Assembly: GCF_008000935.1 (NCBI RefSeq)
Contig: NZ_CP042831.1
Coordinates: 1,922,001-1,986,000 of the forward strand
DNA from: Flavobacterium alkalisoli
GTDB taxonomy: Bacteria; Bacteroidota; Bacteroidia; Flavobacteriales; Flavobacteriaceae
DNA: 64,000 nt
Direction of reading: 5' to 3'
Shown: positions 27,025 to 35,984 of the stretch, in pieces
Layout of the letters: the number at the start of each line of letters is the position of its first letter
How positions within the stretch are numbered: position 1 is the stretch's first letter
Program-made: the position numbers and the translations under genes
Notes under the pieces: generated by a model
Seen by the model: the letters and a program-made list of their open reading frames with translations, nothing else
Database searches by the model: none
What the model was told of the DNA's origin: nothing

Positions 27025-27719
27025 ATAAGGATATCGCTTTCCAAATCCGATTTTTCAATATTAAAATTAAAGCCCAATTGTTCCATAAGTTGGAAAACCA
27101 GGTTTTTATACCAGTTCTCTGATTTGGGGTGTATGTATACTTTTTCTATAAGTTTATTGATATCGATATTTATCTTGACACCTTCATTAATATTAAGATT
27201 GTGTTTGGTAAGGTTTGATATTATACGAACCTCTCTTTCATACTGAAAGCTTTTTCTTTTAAACAGGAAAGGGAAAAAGTCATTATCAAACGGAATGTAT
27301 TCTTTTTTGTAATCTATATACTTAACCTCGCCTATATGCTGTTCATAGCGTGTTTCAGGCTGTAATGCTTCTTCTAGCCTTTTTACAGTTGATTGTATGG
27401 CAAGCCCTTCACTATTCTGGGTAAATATCTGCCACATCGCATATGATTCATATTCGTTTATATGCCAACTGCTTATTACCACATTTTCACGATGGGTTTT
27501 ATAGGAGTCCAAAAATTCAGGATTGTTTTCAGATATTTTTTTCAGTTCCTCAAAAGTGGGCTCGCTGAAAGTGCCTTCATACTGGTCTTCAAATTTATCA
27601 GACCGCGACATAAAGAGTTGTTTGCATAACAGGAGATCCAGAAACTTAGACAGGTCAAGGTATTTCCATACTATAGTGTCGGCATCCGGACGCGTTATCT
27701 GCTCATTAGAAACATGCAT
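27021..27719 (-). CDS. DUF2971 domain-containing protein
   Basis: A 232-residue soluble protein of the DUF2971 family: an N-terminal WKYLDLSKFLDLLLCKQLF segment, followed by LFMSRSDKFEDQYEG, the characteristic VVISSWHINEYESYAMWQIF, and the C-terminal YEREVRIIS and KVYIHPKSENWYKNLV blocks. The family is widespread in bacteria and in some mobile defence islands, but its function is not established. Here it lies in a housekeeping setting, downstream of a HAD hydrolase by 68 bases on the same strand. It overlaps the convergent lipoprotein gene by 4 bases. Confidence 0.85.
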   Translation of the reverse strand: MHVSNEQITRPDADTIVWKYLDLSKFLDLLLCKQLFMSRSDKFEDQYEGTFSEPTFEELKKISENNPEFLDSYKTHRENVVISSWHINEYESYAMWQIFTQNSEGLAIQSTVKRLEEALQPETRYEQHIGEVKYIDYKKEYIPFDNDFFPFLFKRKSFQYEREVRIISNLTKHNLNINEGVKINIDINKLIEKVYIHPKSENWYKNLVFQLMEQLGFNFNIEKSDLESDILI

Positions 27720-27787
27720 GGGAGGGATATTTGTACTTAAAGTTACGAATGTTCCTTATTACTACGGTTAAAAAAGTGTTATTAGTT

Positions 27788-28411
27788 TTAACTGTTAAGG
27801 AAAATATCTTTAAGATCTTTAAAATGATCTATAACATAAGTAGCCGATTTAATATCATGCCACCCAAACTTATTGTATAAAACGGTATCTATACCTAAAT
27901 CCTTTGCAGCCTGAATTTCCGATTTTGGATCATCACCTACCACAAGAACTTCTTCAGGTTTGTAGTTATAGCGTTTCAATATACTGTCAAACACTTCCTT
28001 TTTACTGGTAAGTACAGGGTTTACAACATGAATTTCCTTAAAGTCATTTTCAATACCAAGATGCTTGATTTTAGAATACTGCATTTTTTCAAATCCAGTA
28101 GTAACCAAAAAGCGCTCGGCCTGTATGTTTTTAATCTCGGGATAATCCTCAAAAGCGGCTATAGGTTGGCTGTATTCAAGGCTTTCCTGAACGTCAATAG
28201 CTTTTTGGGTTAAGTCATCACTAAGGCCGAATTCCTTGGCTACGAGCCTGAAAGGTGTTCTCATGGTTTCCTTTTTAATAGCTTCAAGATTATCGCTGTG
28301 AAGTCCTGTTTCGGCGATAAGGTCAAAAAGGGGCGCGAAAAGTTTGTCACCTATTGCATGTACAGGGTATATAGTATTGTCAAGATCGTATATTATAGCT
28401 TTTTTAGGCAT
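27788..28411 (-). CDS. HAD superfamily hydrolase (YjjG/Gph-like)
   Basis: A 207-residue cytosolic phosphatase-like enzyme. Motif I is IYDLDNTIY with nucleophile Asp9 and acid/base Asp11. A helical cap follows. Motif II is LVTTGFEKMQ. Motif III/IV is KPEEVLVVGDDPKSEIQAAKD. This is the HAD-IA layout seen in pyrimidine nucleotidases and phosphoglycolate phosphatases; the natural substrate cannot be read. Gene neighbours are DUF2971 downstream and an ABC exporter upstream, with a long hairpin between it and the exporter, so it may be transcribed separately. Confidence 0.88.
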   Translation of the reverse strand: MPKKAIIYDLDNTIYPVHAIGDKLFAPLFDLIAETGLHSDNLEAIKKETMRTPFRLVAKEFGLSDDLTQKAIDVQESLEYSQPIAAFEDYPEIKNIQAERFLVTTGFEKMQYSKIKHLGIENDFKEIHVVNPVLTSKKEVFDSILKRYNYKPEEVLVVGDDPKSEIQAAKDLGIDTVLYNKFGWHDIKSATYVIDHFKDLKDIFLNS

Positions 28412-28442
28412 AGTAATTTTTTTACAAAATTATCGTATAATG

Positions 28443-28470
28443 AGAATGGCTGCAATATTGCAGCCATTCT
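28443..28470. terminator. Perfect 28-base palindrome between ABC exporter and HAD genes
   Basis: AGAATGGCTGCAAT is followed directly by its exact complement ATTGCAGCCATTCT. There is no T-run on either side, so it is a weak intrinsic terminator, an RNA-processing or stability hairpin at the 3' end of the exporter message, or a protein-binding palindrome. Confidence 0.5.
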
Positions 28471-28501
28471 TAACGTATTATTATCATATAACGTTATAGT
28501 C

Positions 28502-30328
28502 TTATTCAAACGACTGCATGGCGACCAGCTTTTTGTAAGTGCCGTCTGCTGCCATAAGCTCATTGTGAGTACCCTGTTCTACAATACGCCCTTTTTTCAT
28601 TACTACAATTCTGTCGGCCTTTTGTATGGTAGATAGCCTGTGTGCAATAACTACTGAAGTACGGTTTTGCATCATGTTTTCAAGCGCTTGTTGTACCAGT
28701 CTTTCACTTTCTGTATCAAGAGCAGAAGTAGCTTCGTCAAGAATCATGATAGGAGGGTTTTTAAGTACGGCACGGGCAATACTTAAACGTTGTTTTTGTC
28801 CGCCCGAAAGTTTATTACCACTATCGCCTATATTGGTATCTATGCCTTTTGGAAGATCTTTTACAAACTCGTAGGCATTGGCAATTTTAAGTGCTGCCAT
28901 AACTTCTTCTTCGGTAGCATCAGGTTTACCCAGCATTATATTGTTTCTGATAGTATCGTTAAACAGAATGCTGTCCTGGGTAACAAGTCCCATAAGCCCG
29001 CGTAACGAATGCAAACTTAAATCCCTTATGTCAGTTCCGTCTATTCTTACGCTTCCTTCCTGTACATCATAAAAACGGGTAAGCAGGTTTGCAATGGTAC
29101 TTTTACCACTACCGGACTGACCTACAAGTGCAACGGTTTGCCCTTTAGGTACGGTTAGCGAGAATTCTTTAAGTACGTTTTCATCTTCGTATCTGAAGTT
29201 GATATTTTCAATGGAAATGCTGTTGTCAAAAGAGGCTTTTTCTATAGCTCCCTGTTTGGTTATGATAGGATTATCCTGTTCCAGTATTTCCATAACACGT
29301 TCGGCAGCTGCATTGCCTTTCTTTACGTTGTATGAAGCTCTTGAAATGGCTTTTGCGGGAGTAAGGATATTGTAAGCAAGTCCCATGTAAGAGATGAAGT
29401 CGGGTGCGTCTAGTGTGCCTTCCACAAGTACCATGTGTCCTCCAAACCATAAAAGGGCAGCAATAACTACTATTCCTAAGAACTCACTTAATGGAGTGGC
29501 TACGTTTTGTCTGTTTAGTATTTTATTTGACAGGTGAAAAAAACGGTTGTTGGATTCACCAAACTTACCTTCAAAAATCTTTTCGGCATTAAAACCTTTA
29601 ATCACTTTAAGTCCGCCCAGTGTTTCTTCCAATATAGAAAGAAAATAGCCCTGTTCTCTTTGTGCTTTATCGGATTGCCTTTTTAATGACTTGCCTACAA
29701 TTGATATAAGCCATCCTGAAAGCGGAATGAAGATAAAAACGAACAGTGTTAGCTTAACGCTTATTACAAACATTGTAATGATTGTAAAAAGTATTGTTAA
29801 CGGTTCGCGTACTATAAGCTCCAGAATAGAAAGGAAAGAGTGCTGTATTTCTAATACGTCTGACGATATCCTCGACATGATATCACCTTTTCTTTTTTCT
29901 GAAAAGAACGAAATAGGTAATGCTACCGTTTTATTATAAATGGCATCTCTTATGTCTTTAAGTACTCCGTTTCTTAAGAAAGTAATAAAGTACATTGCTC
30001 CATAGTTGCAAAGGTTTTTGAGAAGGAACAGGGAAATGATGAGCCCTATCATTATGGAAAGAACATATTGTTGTCCGTGTTCATCTGAGGTGGTACTGAT
30101 GTAATACCCCATATAGTCTTTTAGGTATCTTCCGGTATCTCTAAAGCCTTGATATACAGGTTTGGTGAAAATCTGTTCTTCCTTTTCAAAGAGAACAGTC
30201 ATCATAGGTATTAGTGCAACAAAAGAAAGTGCGCTGAATAAAGCATACCAAACATTAAAGAATATATTTAGGTAAGCATACCTTTTGTAGGGTTTCGCAA
30301 AGCGAAATATTTTTTTAAAGTAATCCAT
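28502..30328 (-). CDS. ABC exporter, fused permease and ATPase (MsbA-like)
   Basis: A 608-residue half-transporter that dimerises in the inner membrane and exports lipids or drugs. Six transmembrane helices occupy residues ~20-310 (for example SIMIGLIISLFLLKNL). The nucleotide-binding domain has Walker A GQSGSGKST (403-411), Q-loop VTQDSIL, signature LSGGQKQR (from 508), Walker B IMILDEATS and H-loop IAHRLST. It is the last gene of a tight cluster (phosphosugar mutase, GT2, DUF4199), 3 bases from the mutase gene. That placement with sugar-activating and glycosyl-transfer genes suggests a role in envelope lipid or glycolipid traffic; this is inference. Confidence 0.92.
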   Translation of the reverse strand: MDYFKKIFRFAKPYKRYAYLNIFFNVWYALFSALSFVALIPMMTVLFEKEEQIFTKPVYQGFRDTGRYLKDYMGYYISTTSDEHGQQYVLSIMIGLIISLFLLKNLCNYGAMYFITFLRNGVLKDIRDAIYNKTVALPISFFSEKRKGDIMSRISSDVLEIQHSFLSILELIVREPLTILFTIITMFVISVKLTLFVFIFIPLSGWLISIVGKSLKRQSDKAQREQGYFLSILEETLGGLKVIKGFNAEKIFEGKFGESNNRFFHLSNKILNRQNVATPLSEFLGIVVIAALLWFGGHMVLVEGTLDAPDFISYMGLAYNILTPAKAISRASYNVKKGNAAAERVMEILEQDNPIITKQGAIEKASFDNSISIENINFRYEDENVLKEFSLTVPKGQTVALVGQSGSGKSTIANLLTRFYDVQEGSVRIDGTDIRDLSLHSLRGLMGLVTQDSILFNDTIRNNIMLGKPDATEEEVMAALKIANAYEFVKDLPKGIDTNIGDSGNKLSGGQKQRLSIARAVLKNPPIMILDEATSALDTESERLVQQALENMMQNRTSVVIAHRLSTIQKADRIVVMKKGRIVEQGTHNELMAADGTYKKLVAMQSFE

Positions 30329-30331
30329 TTA

Positions 30332-32059
30332 TTATATCAAATTCATCTCTTGTACAATATTCCTGATTTTCTGATCAAGAATTGCCTCCACTTCACGGGC
30401 ATTCTCCACTTTATCAAGTGTACTGTTTACGCTAAAGTAAAACTTGATTTTTGGCTCTGTACCGCTTGGTCTTGCGCATATTTTTGTGCCGTCTTCCAGA
30501 TAATAGATAAGCACGTTAGATTTTGGCAAAGTTAACGCTTCTTCTTCACCTGTAAACATATTTTTTGCAGTAGACGATTGGTAATCTTCAATCATTACAA
30601 CACGTTCTCCGTCAATTTCCTTAAGCGGATTTTCGCGTAGGTCAATCATCATCTGTTTTATTTCCTGAGCACCATCCATACCTTTTTTGGTTAATGATAT
30701 CAGGTACTCTTTATAGAAACCATATTTAACGTATAGTTTTAAAAGTTCCTGATAAAGTGAACTTGCATTGGCTTTTGCCTGTGCAGCCAGTTCACATAAC
30801 AATAGGGTAGAGGTAACGGCATCCTTATCTCTAACGAAATCGCCTACCATGTATCCGAAGCTTTCTTCACCACCACCAATAAACTGCAGTTCAGGGAAGT
30901 CAACTATCATTTTGGCAATCCATTTAAAGCCGGTAAGTCCTACTTTAAAGTTTACGCCATAGTCACTTGCCAGATCCATTATCATTGGTGTAGATACTAT
31001 AGTAGAACCAATAAACTGCTGTCCGGTTATTTTGCCTTGCTTTTTCCATTGCTCTAAAAGAAAGTGAGTCATCAGTATCATGGTTTGGTTACCATTTAAC
31101 AATGTCATAACTCCCTGTTCGTTTCTTACTGCAACACCAAGCCTGTCGCTATCTGGGTCAGTACCTACAACAATATCAGCATCTACCTCATTAGCCAGTT
31201 CTACTGCCATTGCCAGTGCTTCAGGTTCTTCCGGATTTGGAGATTTTACAGTAGGGAAATTTCCGTTTGGTGCTGCCTGTTCTGCTACAATATGCACATT
31301 ACTGTAACCTGCATTTTCTAGTAAATCAGGTATAAGTGTTACCGATGTACCATGTAACGGAGTAAAAACAATCTTTAAGGCACCTTTTACCTCCTGAGGT
31401 GTATTGAAAGTTGCTGCCTCAACAGAAGCGCCCAAAAATGCTTTGTCAACTTCGCTGTCTATATATTCAATAAGATTTTCGTTTGCATTAAAGTTGATCT
31501 GATCATATTCTAATGCTTCAATAACCTTTATAATTTCTCCATCCTGAGGAGGTACAAGCTGTCCTCCATCCTGCCAGTATACTTTATAGCCGTTATATTC
31601 CGGTGGGTTGTGTGATGCGGTAAGTACAATACCTGCATGGCAGCTTAGGTGTCTTACAGCAAAAGATAGTTCCGGAGTTGGCCTAAGGTCACTAAACAGA
31701 TATACTTTAATTCCGTTTGCAGAGAAAACATCGGCTACAGTTTTAGCTAATGTGTCGCTGTTGTTACGGCAGTCATAAGCTATAGCAACTTTTATTTCCT
31801 GTTCTTTAAAAACATCTTTCAGGTAATTGCTAAGGCCCTGAGTAGCTTTGCCAAGTGTATATTTATTAATACGGTTAGTGCCGGGCCCCATGATGCCTCT
31901 CATTCCGCCGGTTCCGAATTCAAGATTCTTGTAGAAGCTGTCCTCAAGTTCTTTTGGTGAAGACGTCATCATTTCCTTAACAGCTTCCTGCGTCTGGCTG
32001 TCAAAAAGAGGTGAAAGCCACACATTAACTTTATCAAGTATCGATTGGTCGATATGCAT
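30332..32059 (-). CDS. Phospho-sugar mutase (phosphoglucomutase/phosphomannomutase family)
   Basis: A 575-residue cytosolic alpha-D-phosphohexomutase, interconverting hexose 1- and 6-phosphates (glucose or mannose) for sugar-nucleotide supply. The phosphoserine loop is TASHNPPEYNGYK with Ser149. The magnesium loop is GTDPDSDRLG with Asp301, Asp303 and Asp305. The sugar-binding loop is GGGEESFGY (about 395-403). The phosphate-binding loop is RPSGTEPKIKFY near the end. All four are intact. Length fits the long PGM/PMM group of Bacteroidota and Firmicutes. It is 3 bases upstream of the ABC exporter and downstream of GT2. Confidence 0.93.
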   Translation of the reverse strand: MHIDQSILDKVNVWLSPLFDSQTQEAVKEMMTSSPKELEDSFYKNLEFGTGGMRGIMGPGTNRINKYTLGKATQGLSNYLKDVFKEQEIKVAIAYDCRNNSDTLAKTVADVFSANGIKVYLFSDLRPTPELSFAVRHLSCHAGIVLTASHNPPEYNGYKVYWQDGGQLVPPQDGEIIKVIEALEYDQINFNANENLIEYIDSEVDKAFLGASVEAATFNTPQEVKGALKIVFTPLHGTSVTLIPDLLENAGYSNVHIVAEQAAPNGNFPTVKSPNPEEPEALAMAVELANEVDADIVVGTDPDSDRLGVAVRNEQGVMTLLNGNQTMILMTHFLLEQWKKQGKITGQQFIGSTIVSTPMIMDLASDYGVNFKVGLTGFKWIAKMIVDFPELQFIGGGEESFGYMVGDFVRDKDAVTSTLLLCELAAQAKANASSLYQELLKLYVKYGFYKEYLISLTKKGMDGAQEIKQMMIDLRENPLKEIDGERVVMIEDYQSSTAKNMFTGEEEALTLPKSNVLIYYLEDGTKICARPSGTEPKIKFYFSVNSTLDKVENAREVEAILDQKIRNIVQEMNLI

Positions 32060-32075
32060 ATCTTTTATATTTAGA

Positions 32076-32100
32076 AAAAGACATATTAAATATGTCTTTT
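32076..32100 (-). terminator. Hairpin between GT2 and phosphosugar mutase genes
   Basis: On the minus strand AAAAGACATAT and ATATGTCTTTT flank a 3-base loop, followed by one more T. It overlaps the GT2 stop codon. It is AT-rich and therefore weak, and may only reduce downstream transcription. Confidence 0.5.
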
Positions 32101-33049
32101 ATAAAGTTTCACTTATTTTATAACGTTCTTCATTGCTTTTTGTTCTTAGGATTATCTCTCCTAAAAAGCCTGCTAAGAATAACTGTGTACCAATTATCAT
32201 GGTGGCAAGCGCTATATAAAACCAAGGGTTGTTTGTAACCAGTATTGCCGGTTCGTTATGGTATAGCTTATAAAGCTTAGTAATACCTATATATAAAGCC
32301 GAAAGGAAACCTATTATAAACATAACTACTCCCATAGCGCCAAAAAGGTGCATAGGTCTTTTACCAAAACGCGAAAGGAACCATATAGTGATAAGGTCAA
32401 GAAATCCGTTAATGAAACGGCTCATGCCAAATTTTGAGATTCCGTATTTACGGGCCTGATGTATTACAACCTTTTCACCAATACGGCCAAAACCTGCATT
32501 TTTAGCAAGTACCGGAATATAACGGTGCATTTCTCCTGAAACCTCTACGTTTTTAACCACTACATTTTTGTAGGCTTTAAGTCCGCAGTTAAAATCATTA
32601 AGCTTTACACCTGATGTTTTTCTGGCGGCCCAGTTAAAAAGTTTAGATGGTAGGTTTTTAGATATCACCGAGTCATAACGCTTCTTTTTCCAACCTGAAA
32701 CAAGATCAAATCCCTGTTGTGTAACCATATTGTACAGTTCCGGTATTTCATCCGGACTATCCTGCAGGTCGGCATCCATAGTAATAATAACATCACCTTG
32801 GGCTTTGGCAAAACCGGCATGCAATGCCTGCGATTTACCATAATTACGTAAAAAGCGTATACCTTTTATGTATGGATTTTGTGCAGCAAGCTGCTCTATA
32901 ATGCCCCACGAATTATCTGTACTGCCGTCGTCAATAAAAATAACCTCATAGGTATAATTATTGGCGGTCATTACATTAACAATCCACTGGTGTAATTCTT
33001 TTAAAGACTCCTCTTCATTAAGGAGTGGTATAACTATGGATAAGTTCAT
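32099..33049 (-). CDS. Family 2 glycosyltransferase, membrane-anchored (DPM1/ArnC-like)
   Basis: A 316-residue GT-A transferase that moves a sugar from a nucleotide (or to a polyprenyl phosphate) at the inner membrane. The N-terminus MNLSIVIPLLNEEESLKEL and the FIDDGSTDNSW and ITMDADLQDSPDEIP blocks supply the nucleotide-binding residues and the DAD metal motif. Two C-terminal helices (MHLFGAMGVVMFIIGFLSAL, and IALATMIIGTQLFLAGFLG) anchor it. This layout is that of polyprenyl-phosphate hexosyltransferases. It starts 3 bases after the DUF4199 gene and is cotranscribed with it. Confidence 0.9.
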   Translation of the reverse strand: MNLSIVIPLLNEEESLKELHQWIVNVMTANNYTYEVIFIDDGSTDNSWGIIEQLAAQNPYIKGIRFLRNYGKSQALHAGFAKAQGDVIITMDADLQDSPDEIPELYNMVTQQGFDLVSGWKKKRYDSVISKNLPSKLFNWAARKTSGVKLNDFNCGLKAYKNVVVKNVEVSGEMHRYIPVLAKNAGFGRIGEKVVIHQARKYGISKFGMSRFINGFLDLITIWFLSRFGKRPMHLFGAMGVVMFIIGFLSALYIGITKLYKLYHNEPAILVTNNPWFYIALATMIIGTQLFLAGFLGEIILRTKSNEERYKISETL

Positions 33050-33052
33050 TAA

Positions 33053-33583
33053 TTATTGCTCGTGTGTTGGAGTTTTCTTGAATGCAGCTGCTACGATAAG
33101 GCCTATTATTATATATAATACTAATATAAAGAAGTAAGACTTTATCATATTAAAAACACTATAACTATCAGTATTTTTAATAGATTCTACCTGCTGTTTT
33201 AACTGCTCAACAGGAGCATTATATTTTTCCCCAAAATGAATAGTAATGTCAATTAAATGTTGTCTAATCACATCTTTTGCGGCTGGATCAATAAAATTCA
33301 ATAAGATTATATTAAAGACAGTGCTGATTGCAAGGCCTATTGCCAATGTTATGAAGAAAGTTGTAAAAGCTTGTTTAAAGCTTATAAAGCCATTTTGAGC
33401 AACTTTTGCCTTAACTACAGATATTATGCCAACTATCAGACCTAAAAAAATGATGCCGATACCCAGCCACATGTTAACAAAGTATTTTAAGTCAATGCTA
33501 TACATTGCTACATAACATAATACAAAAATTACCCCTAATATTACCCCAAAGTTTATCCCGTTCTTTTTTACTGCTTCTGTCAT
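33053..33583 (-). CDS. DUF4199 domain-containing membrane protein
   Basis: A 176-residue inner-membrane protein with four predicted helices (GVILGVIFVLCYVAMY, WLGIGIIFLGLIVGIISVV, FFITLAIGLAISTVFNIILL, FFILVLYIIIGLIVAAAF) and a conserved-looking GFISFKQAFTT turn. This matches DUF4199, a Bacteroidota family of unknown role often found next to a GT2 gene, as here. It is the first gene of the cluster reading to the ABC exporter. On the minus strand TATATTTG (33619-33626) supplies a -7 element 35 bases before the ATG. Confidence 0.85.
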   Translation of the reverse strand: MTEAVKKNGINFGVILGVIFVLCYVAMYSIDLKYFVNMWLGIGIIFLGLIVGIISVVKAKVAQNGFISFKQAFTTFFITLAIGLAISTVFNIILLNFIDPAAKDVIRQHLIDITIHFGEKYNAPVEQLKQQVESIKNTDSYSVFNMIKSYFFILVLYIIIGLIVAAAFKKTPTHEQ

Positions 33584-33618
33584 TGCTGTTATTTTTTGAT
33601 TGGTTTGATTTTAATCTA

Positions 33619-33626
33619 CAAATATA
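33619..33626 (-). promoter_or_regulatory. -7 element of the DUF4199-GT2-mutase-ABC operon
   Basis: TATATTTG on the minus strand, 36 bases before the DUF4199 start codon. No clear -33 TTG is seen at the usual distance. Confidence 0.5.
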
Positions 33627-33693
33627 CTAATTACACTATTAATGAGTCGCTAAAAATATAATATCGTTACAGCTAAAAAAATACTATATACTA

Positions 33694-33723
33694 TTTGATA
33701 TTAAAAAAATAGTTGTACTTTTG
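33694..33723 (+). promoter_or_regulatory. Bacteroidota-type promoter for ribosomal protein L31
   Basis: TTTG at 33694-33697, 18 bases, then TACTTTTG at 33716-33723. The expected transcript start is near 33730, giving a leader of about 100 bases before the L31 ATG. Confidence 0.68.
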
Positions 33724-33729
33724 CGCTCT

Positions 33730-33831
33730 GAATTAAAAAGTTTAAAAACAAAAAGTTGTAAAACGTTTACACCTTTCTGATAAGGGAAGCCGCGAAATGG
33801 TTTTGCAGCCAAACAATAAAAATTTACAAAG
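33730..33831 (+). promoter_or_regulatory. Structured 5' leader of L31 (candidate regulatory leader)
   Basis: The ~100-base leader contains a hairpin at 33789-33809, GC-x-GCGAAA pairing with TTTTGC-x-GC (one mismatch, one wobble, TGG loop), and a palindrome AAACGTTT upstream at about 33760. Ribosomal-protein leaders that bind the encoded protein are known for L31 in other phyla; this one is a candidate only. Confidence 0.4.
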
Positions 33832-34083
33832 ATGAAAAAAGGTATTCACCCAGAGAATTACAGATTAGTAGCTTTTAAAGACATGTCTAACGAGGATGTT
33901 TTCATTACTAAATCTACAGCAGATACAAAAGAAACAATTGAAGTTGACGGAGTTGAATATCCGGTTGTGAAAATGGAGATCTCAAGAACTTCACACCCTT
34001 TCTACACTGGTAAATCTAAACTTATCGATACAGCTGGTCGTATTGATAAATTCAAAAACAAATACGCTAAATTCAAAAAATAA
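33832..34083 (+). CDS. rpmE2: 50S ribosomal protein L31, type B
   Basis: An 83-residue large-subunit ribosomal protein. [19 protein letters not shown] is the type B opening and [19 protein letters not shown] is the family signature. The zinc-binding Cys motif of type A L31 is absent, as expected for type B, the zinc-independent form that many bacteria use. It has its own promoter and a structured leader, and ends in a strong terminator. Translation is probably adjusted to free L31 through the leader; that is inference. Confidence 0.96.
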   Translation: MKKGIHPENYRLVAFKDMSNEDVFITKSTADTKETIEVDGVEYPVVKMEISRTSHPFYTGKSKLIDTAGRIDKFKNKYAKFKK

Positions 34084-34107
34084 TTCTGAATTTATATATC
34101 ATACAAG

Positions 34108-34140
34108 AGCCTTCCCGAAACGGAAGGCTTTTTTATTTTT
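34108..34140 (+). terminator. Intrinsic terminator after L31
   Basis: AGCCTTCC and GGAAGGCT with loop CGAAAC are followed by TTTTTATTTTT. Confidence 0.9.
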
Positions 34141-34241
34141 AACGAAATGGTATCCCTGCCTAAATCTTATTGAAACTTTTTTATTGAAAAGATTTGATGT
34201 AAATTCGTGGCAGTCGCTTTTTAACGCTAATCACCACAGTA

Positions 34242-35417
34242 ATGAACTACATATTATTTGACGGAACGGTGCGCAACGCCCTGCTGCCTTTTACATTTAC
34301 AAGGCCTGTTGCCGATATTCGTGTGGGAATATTAACCATACGTGAAAAATGGGAAAAATATCTGGGCTATACCACAACCACTCTTACCGAAGAATACCTT
34401 ATGGATAAATACCCAATGGTAGAGATGGAAGAGAATATTATGATTAATGCTTCTTTCCTGCCTAATGAGGTACTTGCCGAGATGGTACAAAGCCTTGAGG
34501 AAAACCAGGCTATATTTTATGGTGATGAGGTTATAGCTTTCTACACAAAAGATACTCAGGAAGAAGTAGATTTTGATAGCTATGAAGCTATTGAATATAC
34601 CGAAGACTGCCTGCGAATTGAAAATCCGTGGGATATATTTAAAAATAATGATGCAGCCATAAGAGAAGACTTTGAGCTTCTTACTGCCGACAGGGTTTCG
34701 CAACCTATACCGTCGAGTGTTAATGTTATTGCTGCCGAAAACATATTTATTGAAGAAGGTGCAAAGCTGGAATTTGTAACACTTAATGCTTCAACCGGAC
34801 CAATATACATTGGTAAGGATAGTGAGATTATGGAGAACTCTGTAATCCGTGGGCCGTTTGCGCTTTGCGAAGGTGCTCAGGTAAAATTAGCTACAAAAGT
34901 ATATGGAGCAACTACGGTTGGTCCTCATTCAAGAATAGGGGGAGAGGTAAGTAATTCGGTACTGTTTGCTTATTCAAACAAAGGTCATGATGGTTTCTTA
35001 GGGAATTCAGTGCTTGGTGAATGGTGTAACCTAGGTGCTGATACCAATAACTCTAACCTTAAGAATAATTATGAGGAAGTAAAACTGTGGAGCTATGAAA
35101 AGGAAGGTTTTGTTAGGACCGGACTTCAGTTTTGCGGACTTATGATGGGAGACCACAGTAAATGTGGTATCAATACCATGTTTAATACTGGTACAGTAGT
35201 AGGGGTGAGCGCCAATATTTTTGGTAGCGGATTCCCTCGCAACTTTGTACCAAGCTATTCTTGGGGAGGAGCTTCAGGCTTCACTACCTATATTACTAAA
35301 AAGGCTTTTGAAACAGCACGTATTGTAATGTCAAGACGTAATGTAGAGTTTACCGAACAGGATGCTGCCATACTGGAGCATGTGTTTGAGGAAACCAAAA
35401 AATGGAGAAAAGAATAA
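34242..35417 (+). CDS. GlmU-like sugar-nucleotidyltransferase family protein (left-handed beta-helix)
   Basis: A 391-residue cytosolic protein of the Bacteroidota GlmU family. The N-terminal ~180 residues begin NYILFDGTVRNALLPFTFTR, a divergent nucleotidyltransferase-like fold that lacks the standard GxGxR pyrophosphorylase loop. The rest is a hexapeptide left-handed beta-helix (IYIGKDSEIMENSVIRGPFA, then GPHSRIGGEVSNSV, and GDHSKCGINTMFNTGTVVG), as in acetyltransferases. It could join sugar-1-phosphate uridylyl- and acyl-transfer, but without the pyrophosphorylase loop the first activity is doubtful. It follows L31, as is common in the phylum. Its 3' end is 10 bases from the nuclease start. 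Confidence 0.85.
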   Translation: MNYILFDGTVRNALLPFTFTRPVADIRVGILTIREKWEKYLGYTTTTLTEEYLMDKYPMVEMEENIMINASFLPNEVLAEMVQSLEENQAIFYGDEVIAFYTKDTQEEVDFDSYEAIEYTEDCLRIENPWDIFKNNDAAIREDFELLTADRVSQPIPSSVNVIAAENIFIEEGAKLEFVTLNASTGPIYIGKDSEIMENSVIRGPFALCEGAQVKLATKVYGATTVGPHSRIGGEVSNSVLFAYSNKGHDGFLGNSVLGEWCNLGADTNNSNLKNNYEEVKLWSYEKEGFVRTGLQFCGLMMGDHSKCGINTMFNTGTVVGVSANIFGSGFPRNFVPSYSWGGASGFTTYITKKAFETARIVMSRRNVEFTEQDAAILEHVFEETKKWRKE

Positions 35418-35427
35418 TTATACAGGT

Positions 35428-35982
35428 TTGAGAAAAAAATCTAATCGGAATAAAACGAAACTGGGAAGCCTGCTGTTATTGCTGGCTTTCTTTTTTTATT
35501 TTGTTGTTGTAAAGAATAATGACTTTACAAAACCCGAAAGTCCTGAGACCGCACACGATACAGAGTTAACCCAATTTACGGGTAAAGTAGTGTCGGTAAG
35601 TGATGGCGATACATTTAAGGTTCTCTATAAAGGAAAAAAAGAAAGGATACGCCTGCTGGATATAGACTGTCCTGAAACGGGACAACCGTTTGGTAAGGAA
35701 GCGAAGCAATATGCTAATAGCTTATGTTATGGTAAAACGGTAACCGTAAAGGCCGATGGAGGTCGTGACCAGTATGGACGGATATTAGGATATGTATATG
35801 TAAATGATACGATTAATGTAAATGCCCAACTGGTTAAGGAAGGACTGGCATGGCGTTACAAATATTCTGAAAACGAAAGTTTAAAGGAACTTGAAACTCA
35901 GGCAAAAAAACAGTATAAAGGATTGTGGGTACAGCAAAACCCTATCAATCCGTGGGAATGGAGAAAAAATAACCACAAGTAG
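35428..35982 (+). CDS. Thermonuclease (SNase) family protein, membrane-anchored
   Basis: A ~184-residue nuclease of the staphylococcal-nuclease OB fold, on the outer side of the inner membrane. It starts with a basic segment and one hydrophobic helix (LGSLLLLLAFFFYFVVV). The SNase core has SVSDGDTFKVLYKGKKERIR, LLDIDCPETGQPFGKEA with catalytic Arg and Glu candidates, RDQYGRILGYVYV with the second catalytic Arg, and LVKEGLAWRY. I use a TTG start at 35428: no ATG precedes the anchor between the GlmU-like stop and the helix. It ends 2 bases before the stop of the convergent peptide-binding gene. Confidence 0.85.
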   Translation: MRKKSNRNKTKLGSLLLLLAFFFYFVVVKNNDFTKPESPETAHDTELTQFTGKVVSVSDGDTFKVLYKGKKERIRLLDIDCPETGQPFGKEAKQYANSLCYGKTVTVKADGGRDQYGRILGYVYVNDTINVNAQLVKEGLAWRYKYSENESLKELETQAKKQYKGLWVQQNPINPWEWRKNNHK

Positions 35983-35984
35983 CT

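Noticed and set aside
27021..27719. DUF2971 gene as part of a defence island
   Set aside because: The family occurs in such islands elsewhere, but here all neighbours are housekeeping genes and no restriction, toxin or phage gene is near.
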